Assembly (NCBI GenBank): GCA_900299215.1
Contig: OMIY01000439.1
Coordinates: 1-48,597, forward strand
Direction of reading: 5' to 3'
From: a bacterium
Lineage (GTDB): Bacteria; Bdellovibrionota_B; Oligoflexia; Oligoflexales; CAIYRB01
Length of the DNA stretch: 48,597 nucleotides
Shown here: one piece after another, positions 33,399-41,683 of the stretch
Numbering within the stretch: the stretch's first letter is position 1
How the letters are laid out: each line of letters begins with the position of its first letter
The notes under the pieces: model-generated
The model's input: the letters and a program-made list of their open reading frames with translations, nothing else
The model's database searches: none
Told to the model about the DNA's origin: nothing
Program-made: the position numbers and the translations under genes

Positions 33399-33872
33399 TT
33401 AGCCAGCTGGCTTGTAGGATGTAGCCTCGACAAACTCACCGCTGATCCAGGCGTAGCCGCGCCACCCAACGCGTAAAACTTTATCAAGTTCTGCTGAAAT
33501 GAATGGAACCCGAAAATGCATGACACCGCGAAAATGGGCCACGGTATCTAGTTTGACTTCGGTACCAATTGGAATTTCGCCTATCTGGATGCGCTTATAC
33601 GGATCAATGTAGTAGACCGGAACTGAGCCCGTATAGCGGACTTTACCTTGGGGATTTTTACCTGTGGTCTTCCATGTGTATCGCTCATGGTCGGGAGGCA
33701 GAGCATAGCCGGGTGCCACTAACATTTTGTCTCGTGGCTTAGTCTTTGGCGGTTGGGGATAAGTAAAAAAGAAGTCTCGTTTGGGCTTTTGGGCAGGCTC
33801 TGCAGCCATCACCTTGGTCGATAGCGCATATAGCATGACGACAATAACCAGAAGTCTTGCAGTCGACAGCAT
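33399..33872 (-). CDS. Secreted protein, unknown (possible SH3-like beta domain)
   Basis: The ATG at 33872, behind AGGGGGTG, begins a signal peptide (hydrophobic ARLLVIVVMLYALS, cut near VMAAEP) and gives 157 residues; the frame is open seven codons further upstream. The mature chain is basic and Pro/Lys-rich at first, then beta-rich (GEIPIGTEVKLDTVAHFRG, VLRVGWRGYAWISGEFVEA), which may be an SH3b-like or similar barrel. No catalytic motif. Possibly a cell-wall-facing periplasmic protein. It shares strand with the NifU-like gene. Confidence 0.6.
   Translation of the reverse strand: MLSTARLLVIVVMLYALSTKVMAAEPAQKPKRDFFFTYPQPPKTKPRDKMLVAPGYALPPDHERYTWKTTGKNPQGKVRYTGSVPVYYIDPYKRIQIGEIPIGTEVKLDTVAHFRGVMHFRVPFISAELDKVLRVGWRGYAWISGEFVEATSYKPAG
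33400..33411. repeat. Twelve-base palindrome AGCCAGCTGGCT at the 3' end of the secreted-protein gene
   Basis: A perfect 12-base palindrome spanning the last codons and stop of the gene at 33399. It has no adjacent T tract, so it is not a clear terminator. A CCCCTAAGGGG element lies about 35 bases downstream in transcription sense. Confidence 0.3.
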
Positions 33873-33936
33873 AATTGCACCCCCTAGCTCCAACTAGAAC
33901 CCCATAGTTGGGGTATCGGAACTGGGCAGCGCTACT

Positions 33937-34158
33937 TTAGCCTAACAGTACGTCTTTGATGTCTGGAAAGTGCTCCTTTAATATCGGTACGATACCATTG
34001 AAAAGGGTGATCGTACTCGAAGGGCAGCCGGAGCATCCGCCGTACATTCTCAATGTTATCACCCCATCGTCCACGTCAAGCAGCTCACAGCCGCCAGCGT
34101 GAAGTTGTAATTGGGGATTTATCTCGTTTTCGATGATTTCTTTAATCTTTTCAATCAT
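33937..34158 (-). CDS. NifU C-terminal-domain (Nfu-type) iron-sulfur protein
   Basis: A 73-residue Nfu-type protein. The core LQLHAGGCELLDVDDGVITL is followed by RMYGGCSGCPSSTITL with the CxxC pair (Cys42, Cys45) that holds a [4Fe-4S] cluster for delivery to clients. It lacks the A-type domain of E. coli NfuA, as in many bacteria. I choose the ATG at 34158 (GAAGG five bases upstream); a TTG four codons earlier is possible. Likely helps mature Fe-S enzymes such as the radical-SAM MqnC or respiratory proteins. Confidence 0.9.
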   Translation of the reverse strand: MIEKIKEIIENEINPQLQLHAGGCELLDVDDGVITLRMYGGCSGCPSSTITLFNGIVPILKEHFPDIKDVLLG

Positions 34159-34215
34159 GGTAGCCTTCAAGAAGCTTGGACTGAGCTGAAACAGCTCCTA
34201 CTTCCTATATTATCC

Positions 34216-34362
34216 TTATCGGAAAAAACCACGATTTACTAAAGTTGTCATTAAAATCAACAAGATAAAACCCAAATAAAGCCAGTTTCGATGGTAGTTG
34301 TGGTAACTTGTCGAGGATCCCAAAAGAACTCGACGCCACAAGGTGCGAGGTTTCTTAGTCAT
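34216..34362 (-). CDS. 48-residue membrane protein coupled to cyoE
   Basis: A short gene whose ATG (34362-34360) overlaps the cyoE stop as ATGA. The product has a basic front (MTKKPRTLWRRVLLG) and one membrane helix at ~28-43 (WLYLGFILLILMTT), ending NRGFFR. Being translationally coupled to haem O synthase and carrying a clear topogenic charge pattern, it is likely real. Role unknown; a small subunit or assembly partner of a haem-copper oxidase is a guess. Confidence 0.6.
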   Translation of the reverse strand: MTKKPRTLWRRVLLGSSTSYHNYHRNWLYLGFILLILMTTLVNRGFFR

Positions 34363-35306
34363 AGTGGCACTATAATTAATCGGTCCAGCGCCAGAGCCCC
34401 GAAAACGGCAAAAAGGTACAGGCAGGAATAATGAAACAGGGGCATTGCGAGGTCGTTTCTGCGGGATTTAAGCAAGCTCCATGCCTGTAAACAAAAGTAA
34501 ATCGTCGCCAAGCCGGCAATAAATAAAAACAAAAATCCCGTGGCACCAAAAACCGACAACGACGCTACCGCTGGAATGAGTGTAAGCGTATAGATGAAAA
34601 TTTGTTTGCGAGTAGTGTCCTCACCTCTAGTAACTGGGAGCATGGGTACTTTTGCTGCCGCATAGTCTCGTTGGTACTTAATGGCAAGCGCCCAAAAATG
34701 AGGTGGTGTCCAAAGAAAGATAATCCCAAAGAGCACCCAGGCTTGCCAGCTCAATCCACCTTGAACAGCTGCCCAACCGATCAAGGGACCTACCGCACCA
34801 GCCGCTCCGCCGATCACAATGTTCTGATCAGTGTAACGCTTAAGGCAAAGTGTGTAGATCAAAACATAAAAAATGTTAGCAAGCAGTGCGATATAAGCAG
34901 CAGCCGGAGTGGTCCATTTGTAAAGGACTACGAGCGAAAAAGCGGCAAGTACTCCGCCAAATAAAAATCCTCGAGCAGCTGAAACCTGACCAGAAGGCAA
35001 AGGACGGCCGCGGGTTCGGTTCATCACCAAATCCAAGTCCGCATCCAAGAGGTGGTTGAAAACCGAGGCAGAGGCTGAAGACAGGAATGTACCTACCACC
35101 GCTGCGACCATCAGTGCCGGAGCAATGCCAGAAGACGATGCCAGCAACATGGTCGGTAACATAGTCACAACTACAAGCAGAGAGATAGTTGGCTTAGTCA
35201 GCGGCAAATAGCTGCGCCATCCCGCGGCTAAAGCTGCAGGATGATTATGAGTGGTAGAATTTGACACGCCAGGTCGCTCCAATGCTAGTCCCTGAATCAA
35301 AAGCAT
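34359..35306 (-). CDS. cyoE: Protohaem IX farnesyltransferase (haem O synthase)
   Basis: A 315-residue UbiA-fold membrane enzyme adding farnesyl to haem B to give haem O for terminal oxidases. The first Asp-rich motif FNHLLDADLDLVMNRT with Asp88, Asp90 and Asp92 and the RTRGRPLPSG loop distinguish it from the UbiA-type gene elsewhere in this window. The second cytoplasmic loop (YQRDYAAAKVPMLPVTRG) is also typical of CyoE/CtaB. About nine helices. The first ~28 residues are extra and variable, and the true start could be later. No oxidase subunit genes are in the window. Confidence 0.93.
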   Translation of the reverse strand: MLLIQGLALERPGVSNSTTHNHPAALAAGWRSYLPLTKPTISLLVVVTMLPTMLLASSSGIAPALMVAAVVGTFLSSASASVFNHLLDADLDLVMNRTRGRPLPSGQVSAARGFLFGGVLAAFSLVVLYKWTTPAAAYIALLANIFYVLIYTLCLKRYTDQNIVIGGAAGAVGPLIGWAAVQGGLSWQAWVLFGIIFLWTPPHFWALAIKYQRDYAAAKVPMLPVTRGEDTTRKQIFIYTLTLIPAVASLSVFGATGFLFLFIAGLATIYFCLQAWSLLKSRRNDLAMPLFHYSCLYLFAVFGALALDRLIIVPL

Positions 35307-35316
35307 TGGTGTCTTA

Positions 35317-35457
35317 TCACCAGCGCGGCGTCCAGCCTACCCAAATTGGGAAGAATACGCACAGATAAAATAGGGCGGGAAAGACCACCATGACTACCGC
35401 CAGACTAATCCAGCCAGCTGCTTCTTTTAGCGGATCACGTTGCGGTGTTAACGACAT
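35317..35457 (-). CDS. 46-residue membrane protein upstream of cyoE
   Basis: A short gene with AGAGGGG six bases before its ATG (35457-35455). The product has a polar front (MSLTPQRDPLKEAAGW) and one long membrane helix (ISLAVVMVVFPALFYLCVFF), ending WVGWTPRW. It stops 10 bases before cyoE. The strong ribosome site, helix and position make it likely real. It has the build of small oxidase-associated subunits, but I recognise no family. Confidence 0.6.
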   Translation of the reverse strand: MSLTPQRDPLKEAAGWISLAVVMVVFPALFYLCVFFPIWVGWTPRW

Positions 35458-35495
35458 AAAAGCCCCTCTACTACAAACAGTTACTTACCTTTTTA

Positions 35496-37874
35496 TCACG
35501 CGCCCTCGTGAGCAGCAAACCCCAAATCAAAGCCGGGATCCACGGTACCAATACCCTGACCGTTCAAGTAATCGTAGACGACAGCGTTACGCCAGACGTT
35601 TTTGATATACTCGCGCGTCTCACCAAAAGGAACTAACTCGACAAACATCAAAGGGTCAGCGTTATGGCGTCGTTTAAGCCAGGCATCCATGGCAAATTCA
35701 CCAGCGTTGTAACCTCCGTAAATTGCTGGGGCAAAGCCTCGATACAGTGAGCTTAGTATCTGGAGGTAGCGACTTCCCAAGCGAATATTGGTGCTTGGGT
35801 CGAGCAGTTGATCCTCGATATTTTGGCTTGGGATACCTAGATCCTCAGCGTATTTCCTGGCTGTAGTTGGTATTAATTGCATGATGCCAATGGCATTTGC
35901 TGAACTTCGGATATCTGCAGTAAACCCGCTCTCCTGCCTTGAAATCGCCAGAAGCAGTGAATTTGGAATGTCTAGTTGGCGTGCCTGTTCTTGATAAAGT
36001 TGAAGATAAGGTTGCGGGAAATAAATAAGTAATTGTTCTGGCCAAAGCTGCCAAAACTCACTATCGATTTTGGCCAATTTTCCTGTTAGGCCGATTGCTG
36101 CGAGATAATAGCCAGCTTTGTATTGCAGGCGGCTCAAGTAAACAAAGGCACTCAGGTGAGTCTTGGGCGTTAGGCGGCTATTCATTTCCGCTTCTAGTTC
36201 GCTCACTGCAACCCGAGCTAGGGGCTGGATGTCTGCTGCTAGGAGCATCTCCGCCCTTAGCATAAGGTAGCCTAGTTTAGGGTGCTTACGAAGTTCGTTA
36301 AGCTTATAGTCTTGTACCTCTGAAAGTTGTTCGGAAAGGTTTGTTAGATCCCCTAGGCTTTTCTTCCATTCTGATGGCGAGAAAATCCCAGATTCCCCTG
36401 CCGCGACCACGCTGTAGTAGCTTAGAGGGTAACGGCTGATCATGTTTGCTACCGCTACTTCAGCCTCGTCGCTCTGCCCCATTTTCTCAAAGCATCTACT
36501 CCGCCAAAAAATGGCCGCGTTTTTCTGGCCTTCGTCGAGCGTGGATTGTTGAACTTTGGACCAATACTCATTGGCACTGGAACAGTTGCCAGCGAGGTAC
36601 TCATAAATTCCTCCAGCCCAGGCTAACCGCTCTCGCCATTGGTCATTGATGTCCGGTGTCCTGAGCGCTATCGCAGTCAGGGAACTTGCGCTGTGAAAGT
36701 GCCTCTTTTCAACTGCCACCCTGGAGGCGAGTGTATGATACGCATCGACAGTCAGGTTTGCTAGCTGCTCCTTCTGACCTTTTTTGAATGGTACCTTGGT
36801 TGATTTTGCTGTTTGGCGAGCAAGCAAGAGTGCATTGCGAGCGAAGACCTTAGCACTCTCGAGATCTCCGACTAGCGCACGATACCGTGATGCCCACAGC
36901 GTTTCATCGATTCTTCGTAGTACTAGGCTTATTGAATCTATGCCCATTGACTTGTCTGTGACACCGGGGTTTGCCCACAATTTGACCAGGTCAATATAGG
37001 TTTCAGCTGCCTCTATTCTTTGGCCTACGGAGCGTTGTAAGTTGATCATCCTTCCAACTGCTTCGACAGCCATGCCCTGGGTTTCCAATTGATTCGCAAG
37101 TTTGGGATAAATCTCCCTAAAACTGTTTATGGCAGACGAAGAATTGTAACCACATTGTTGTTGGGTTAAAGCGGACCAATAGTCCTTAACCGAAGTGTCT
37201 AAGGTACTCTCCCAGGTAACCCAATTCGGAGTTGAGCTGTTTGACTTGCGGCAGAACTTTTGCGCCAATTTTGTCAACAGTGGGTCACTTACTGGTACTC
37301 CAGTCATGTTTAAAGAGTCTGGAGCTGAGCTTGCAGAGGTGACCGGACCTGTTGGTAGCCATTTTGCCACTAACTGTCTCAATAACGGTCTAATTTGCTC
37401 CTCGCGGACTATCCCCATCTCGGTCATATATGGGCTAAGTTTCCCATTTTGGGACTCAGTCATTAGATCTCTGGCGAGGGCATCGAGGTCAGTTGGTTTT
37501 CCAACTGCCTCAGCATAATTCTTGATCCAACCTTGAAACGCTAGTTTACCAAATGATCCATGACTTAGCTTTAAAGCTTCAAACCATGCTGCAGCGGCGG
37601 CCTCCGTATTTCCAGCTTTCTCGAGCTCCATAGCCTTCAAGATTACTCTCAGATCCCTTACGCTGGTTTTAGCTTCATTATGTTCGTCGATAATTGCATC
37701 AAATGCTGCCAATTGACTCGTACCAATTACACGCGGTTTGGATGGGCGCCCCTTTTTGTGCCGGGGCTTTGTCACGATCTGATCGGAACGCAAGTCTTGT
37801 TCTGACGAAGCACAGGCACAAGTTGCTGTGATCAAAAATGCCGCAAGTATTGTCTGGGTGTAATTAAACAGCAT
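35496..37874 (-). CDS. slt: Soluble-type lytic murein transglycosylase with TPR-like superhelix
   Basis: A 792-residue exported lytic transglycosylase that cleaves peptidoglycan with 1,6-anhydro ring formation. The first ~600 residues form a helical superhelix of TPR-like repeats, the last ~190 hold the catalytic domain. The catalytic Glu is in AISRQESGF (Glu648), with the SANAIGIMQLIPTTARKYA and NIRLGSRYL motifs of SLT family 1. The signal peptide is followed by TCACASSEQ, which could be a weak lipobox. Start is directly after the propeller gene's stop. Confidence 0.92.
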   Translation of the reverse strand: MLFNYTQTILAAFLITATCACASSEQDLRSDQIVTKPRHKKGRPSKPRVIGTSQLAAFDAIIDEHNEAKTSVRDLRVILKAMELEKAGNTEAAAAAWFEALKLSHGSFGKLAFQGWIKNYAEAVGKPTDLDALARDLMTESQNGKLSPYMTEMGIVREEQIRPLLRQLVAKWLPTGPVTSASSAPDSLNMTGVPVSDPLLTKLAQKFCRKSNSSTPNWVTWESTLDTSVKDYWSALTQQQCGYNSSSAINSFREIYPKLANQLETQGMAVEAVGRMINLQRSVGQRIEAAETYIDLVKLWANPGVTDKSMGIDSISLVLRRIDETLWASRYRALVGDLESAKVFARNALLLARQTAKSTKVPFKKGQKEQLANLTVDAYHTLASRVAVEKRHFHSASSLTAIALRTPDINDQWRERLAWAGGIYEYLAGNCSSANEYWSKVQQSTLDEGQKNAAIFWRSRCFEKMGQSDEAEVAVANMISRYPLSYYSVVAAGESGIFSPSEWKKSLGDLTNLSEQLSEVQDYKLNELRKHPKLGYLMLRAEMLLAADIQPLARVAVSELEAEMNSRLTPKTHLSAFVYLSRLQYKAGYYLAAIGLTGKLAKIDSEFWQLWPEQLLIYFPQPYLQLYQEQARQLDIPNSLLLAISRQESGFTADIRSSANAIGIMQLIPTTARKYAEDLGIPSQNIEDQLLDPSTNIRLGSRYLQILSSLYRGFAPAIYGGYNAGEFAMDAWLKRRHNADPLMFVELVPFGETREYIKNVWRNAVVYDYLNGQGIGTVDPGFDLGFAAHEGA

Positions 37875-38858
37875 TTATTCATCACCCGGTTTTTCAGAGC
37901 TAAGGCTAAAAACATGAGGAGTTCCTGAAACTAAAAGGGCTAGGTGGCCTTGAGCCACTCGCATCTCCACAAATTTGTCCGTCGTTGAGAAGGGCAATTT
38001 CGTTGCGGAACCTGTTTTAGATGATACGTCGTATATCTCAACATTTTGATCATCAAATAGATAAGCGTGATTTGACCCAGAAATCGCCATTCCGCGAAGT
38101 TTTCGTCGTCCTTCTATAGGAATGTATTGAATAGGCTTGCCATCAAGGCTCAGTCGCATCACGCCTGTGGAGGATAGTGCGAGTAGTTCATTTGAGGCTA
38201 TTTGCAGATCTAGGCCATCTGACTTCAATTTGGCGCAGAGCAGGCTTGTATGTTCAGAGGTGGCGAGTTCAACATAGCGGATTTCACGTTTATCTAAATA
38301 CCAAAGACGTTGCTTTGTGACGTCAAAAACAACTTTTGAAGACTCTGGTAATTGGAAGTCAAACCGCGATGAGATGGATTTCGTGTATCGATCAAAGCGT
38401 ACGAGATTATGAGTTCGAATGAGCCAGAGGTTATCTCCTGCTCCAGCGAACCCCAAAGTCCTATCTTGGACATCCAATTCGTATTGAAGAACTCGTTTTG
38501 GCGACCAGTTGACCTGAAATAGTCGAGAATCGGATGCTACGAAATCACTCAGACCATCAGTTCCCACTCTCTTTAAGGGAGGTGAATTTTCATTTTTGCC
38601 GTCGATAAGTTGTAATCTGATTAGTTTGCCAGTATCTAAATCCCACTTCCAAAGTGTGGTTTGACCCGTCAAAACGAGTGTAGTTTTTGACGTGAAGCGC
38701 ATATCCGTTAGTGGGCTGTCCTTAGCCAAAACCCCTTGGTGGTAGGGTGGCAACAGTACCTCTTTGGCGTAAACACGTTTATGGTCCATGGACCAGCTTT
38801 GGGTGGAGCCGGCAAGTAGAAGTAATATCGAAAGATTTGCCATTATGATCAGACGCAA
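37875..38858 (-). CDS. Secreted beta-propeller-like protein
   Basis: A 327-residue protein with a signal peptide (residues ~6-23, NLSILLLLAGSTQSWS) and repeated beta blades (TTLWKWDLDTGKLIRLQL, DNLWLIRTHNLVRFDRY, QRLWYLDKREIRYVEL, NVEIYDVSSKTGSATKL), probably five to seven blades of a WD40-like propeller. No catalytic residues. TTG at 38858 with AGGGG upstream seems the start; an ATG five codons later has no ribosome site. It abuts slt with no gap, so it may assist or localise the transglycosylase. Confidence 0.7.
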   Translation of the reverse strand: MRLIIMANLSILLLLAGSTQSWSMDHKRVYAKEVLLPPYHQGVLAKDSPLTDMRFTSKTTLVLTGQTTLWKWDLDTGKLIRLQLIDGKNENSPPLKRVGTDGLSDFVASDSRLFQVNWSPKRVLQYELDVQDRTLGFAGAGDNLWLIRTHNLVRFDRYTKSISSRFDFQLPESSKVVFDVTKQRLWYLDKREIRYVELATSEHTSLLCAKLKSDGLDLQIASNELLALSSTGVMRLSLDGKPIQYIPIEGRRKLRGMAISGSNHAYLFDDQNVEIYDVSSKTGSATKLPFSTTDKFVEMRVAQGHLALLVSGTPHVFSLSSEKPGDE

Positions 38859-38914
38859 GGAGTGACCCCTTCACGACGAAGCTAGTCTGTTTAGCTGTGA
38901 ACGCGTTTATTATA

Positions 38915-39952
38915 TTACGTCATCGCCAAGGCGTCGATAATACTGGCAAGTACCAAGTCTTCGTGACAGCGTCGGCTTTTCAATAAAACATCCGCATGAT
39001 GACACTCAGCCAGCGCTGCTCGGTAAGAAGAGGGGTTTTTGACTCTTTGAACTAGAGGCAGATAGTTCTTGATCACAAAAGGTGGTACCTGCGCCGTTTG
39101 AGCGAGACCCGCTGGGGTCTTATTGCCCTTCGAGATAGCGGCGTGCAATTTAAGGGTCGTGCGGATGTGGCTGGTCAATATCGCCAAAATCGGTAGGGCC
39201 CTCTCACCTCTATTGAGTAGTTGAGAGCTAAGTGCATGTGCTTTAGCCCACTGCTCTTGCAAGAGTAGGCGCTCAAGTTGCGCGGCTTCGTCACTGCGCA
39301 TTCCATTTAAGTGGGGGGCCAAGTCATTAGCGCTTAAGGCTCGTGACCTGTCACCAAATATACACTTTAGCCGTCTAAGCTCATTCAGGTTCAAAGCGAG
39401 GTCGTCGCCGTTAGCTGAAATCAATGCCTGAGTGCCATCATTGGTTAACTTAAGTTTAAGGCTCTGAGCAAAGTATCCAATCACTTGAGTAATTTCATTT
39501 GGCCATGGTTGATAGCATGGGATCAAAGCGGCATTTTGCTCAACGAATAACGACTTAAGCGGTACGGGTGGGTTTTCACCGAAGTAGATAAAACAAAGTG
39601 AGTTTGGACTTCGTCTCGCCTGCTTTATACAAGCTATCGACTTTACTATATTTTTTGCTGCCTCGCACCGTCTGATAAGGTACAGATTTACTGGGTCGAA
39701 CAAACTTCCCTGCTGCAGCATTGAAGTCAGAGATGATTCGGTGATCTGAGCAGCCTCCACGGCTGTAACGACCGCACCATTTTCGATCGCACATTCGCTA
39801 AGCTTTCTAGAGGTCTCAATAATAAGAGCGTCGCAAGACCCGTAAGCTAGGTAAAGCCTACCTTTGTCAGGAGACGTGCCTGAAGCGAGCGCGACGCTCA
39901 TTGCATCCAAGTAGTCGCGGAAAGAGCCGTGCTTCTGATACTTGGTGCCCAA
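38915..39952 (-). CDS. holA: DNA polymerase III delta subunit
   Basis: A 345-residue protein matching HolA, the clamp-loader subunit that opens the beta clamp. Although divergent, it shows the AAA+ like three-domain layout without Walker motifs: an N-terminal Rossmann part (GRLYLAYGSCDALIIE, LIRRCEAAKN), a middle DLALNLNELRRLKCIF segment (the conserved NELEKL-type helix) and a C-terminal helical domain (LPILAILTSHIRTTLKLHAA, VKNPSSYRAALAECHHADVL). TTG start at 39952. Directly after ppx, three bases. Confidence 0.85.
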   Translation of the reverse strand: MGTKYQKHGSFRDYLDAMSVALASGTSPDKGRLYLAYGSCDALIIETSRKLSECAIENGAVVTAVEAAQITESSLTSMLQQGSLFDPVNLYLIRRCEAAKNIVKSIACIKQARRSPNSLCFIYFGENPPVPLKSLFVEQNAALIPCYQPWPNEITQVIGYFAQSLKLKLTNDGTQALISANGDDLALNLNELRRLKCIFGDRSRALSANDLAPHLNGMRSDEAAQLERLLLQEQWAKAHALSSQLLNRGERALPILAILTSHIRTTLKLHAAISKGNKTPAGLAQTAQVPPFVIKNYLPLVQRVKNPSSYRAALAECHHADVLLKSRRCHEDLVLASIIDALAMT

Positions 39953-39954
39953 CT

Positions 39955-41550
39955 TTAAACGGACCCCTTGGAATTAGCGGATCGCGTGTGAAAACTGAGT
40001 TCTAAGTCCCATGACTTTTCCAGGGAACTTTGTTCCAGACGAGATTTCAAAAGTTCTACATCCGGCGGACGATCTGAGCTATGAACTAAAGTTAATTTTA
40101 CAACATGACCTGAAGCATCCACCTCGATATCGTCGACTCGACTTTGCCTAGTCCTATCAAGCGCTGCAGCCAAGCGTAGAATGCCAGCCAAAAAACTCAG
40201 TCGTTTTAGGTCGTTAGAGCTTAAATCGATGCAGTCAGGGTGGTCTGCACTAGGTAGTCCTTTGCGTTGGAAGCGAGCGATCAGACCTGTGAGCTGACGC
40301 TCTGACTCTGTAAACCCTGGCAGACGAGAGTTCGAGATTAAATATTGCGAATGCCGGTGATAGTGGGGATTACTGATGAATTTGCCTGCCTCTCGAAGAT
40401 AAGACGAGGCTTTCAAGGTTTTAATGTCTGCATCTGCCGAGTCGTTTGACAAGGCCTTGAGACACAGTGGCGCCAGCTGGTGATAAAGCCTCAACGCCAA
40501 TAATTTAACCTTGGCAGCGTGAACCTGATTCAGGCCTAACCGCCTCGCGAACTGCAGAACACTGTGCCATTGAATATCTGGCAGCTCACCAGCAGGAGCA
40601 TCAGTAGCTCGATAAAAAGTATCTGCCACAAGACCTTCGCGTAAGCCAAAAGAGGTAACAACCCACTCCTTTACGTCAAGTAGGCGTGTTAATTCTTCGA
40701 GAATTGCTGTACCTGCAAGAATAATTTCTGCTCGTGAATGGTCCAGTCCAGTTGCCTCACGAATCTTTTGCGGTGTCATAAGGGAGGCAAACAAGGAACC
40801 GATCTTGAACAGATCCTCTCGGGGAAGCACGTAGCCATTCGGATCTGACATTGAGGCATTGCCGAAGAGTTTTGCGTGAAGGAATGCAATGGCCTTGGCG
40901 GTGCCAGAAGAGGCTAGAGTTCGGTCATAGGATAGCCCAGACATCTCCTGCTGCAGAGGTGCAAGGCGTGCGTGAACATGGTCCTTTAAAGCCTCAAAGG
41001 CCAAGTCAGAGTAGGACGTTTTGAAAAAACGATCAGTAAGTGTAACGGCTCCCAGTTTGATTGACGATACAAATTTAATTTCATCGTCTTTCGCTACAAT
41101 TATTTCGGTGGATCCACCGCCGACGTCTACTCCAAGGCACGGGATGTTATTGAGGGCAAGGCCATACCGCATTCCTAAAAAAACTAGGCGAGCTTCCTCA
41201 ATACCGTCAATGATTTCAATCTTAATGCCTGAAGTACGTTCTACTTCTCGCAGTAGTCGTCGATGATTCTTAGCCTCTCTAGTAGCATGAGTTGCAACAG
41301 CACGGACGGTAGCCTGAAAAGGCCTAATAATCTCCTGCATATGAGCAAGAGCCTCCACCGTGCGCTGGATTCCGTCGTCTGACAAGTTACCATCTGCCTG
41401 GATGGCTTTGCCCAAGCGTAAATTAACCTTGTCATTGTCTAGAATTCGCATCTCACCGACGTGGTCTATCTCAGCGATTACCATGTGCGCAGAGTTGGTA
41501 CCGATATCTATGGCTGCAATGGTCTTTTTCGGTAACTGAGATTGAGGCAT
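39955..41550 (-). CDS. Ppx/GppA-type exopolyphosphatase
   Basis: I choose ATG at 41550, giving 531 residues beginning MPQSQLPKKTIAAIDIGTNS. The frame is open 145 codons further but those overlap the divergent lipoprotein gene and lack family features. Motifs: DIGTNS (phosphate-binding), ATHATREAKN and CLGVDVGGGSTEIIV. Residues ~330-531 are helical with an HD-like domain (YHRHSQYLISNSRL). The enzyme hydrolyses polyphosphate or pppGpp. First gene of the long leftward run with holA. Confidence 0.88.
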   Translation of the reverse strand: MPQSQLPKKTIAAIDIGTNSAHMVIAEIDHVGEMRILDNDKVNLRLGKAIQADGNLSDDGIQRTVEALAHMQEIIRPFQATVRAVATHATREAKNHRRLLREVERTSGIKIEIIDGIEEARLVFLGMRYGLALNNIPCLGVDVGGGSTEIIVAKDDEIKFVSSIKLGAVTLTDRFFKTSYSDLAFEALKDHVHARLAPLQQEMSGLSYDRTLASSGTAKAIAFLHAKLFGNASMSDPNGYVLPREDLFKIGSLFASLMTPQKIREATGLDHSRAEIILAGTAILEELTRLLDVKEWVVTSFGLREGLVADTFYRATDAPAGELPDIQWHSVLQFARRLGLNQVHAAKVKLLALRLYHQLAPLCLKALSNDSADADIKTLKASSYLREAGKFISNPHYHRHSQYLISNSRLPGFTESERQLTGLIARFQRKGLPSADHPDCIDLSSNDLKRLSFLAGILRLAAALDRTRQSRVDDIEVDASGHVVKLTLVHSSDRPPDVELLKSRLEQSSLEKSWDLELSFHTRSANSKGSV

Positions 41551-41683
41551 GGGGCATTTACCGGTCTGACGAAATCGACTACGATTCCGTAGTAAAAAAT
41601 TGGACCAAGTCGGCAACAAAAATACGTTAGTTGATTGGAAAAACCCAGAGAAAATGGCTCCAAGATATAAGGGACTGAAAAGT

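Noticed and set aside
11927-35306. The two UbiA-fold genes as copies of one gene
   Set aside because: The first Asp-rich motif and following loop differ (NRYLDRYID against NHLLDADLD), typical of UbiA/MqnP and CyoE respectively.
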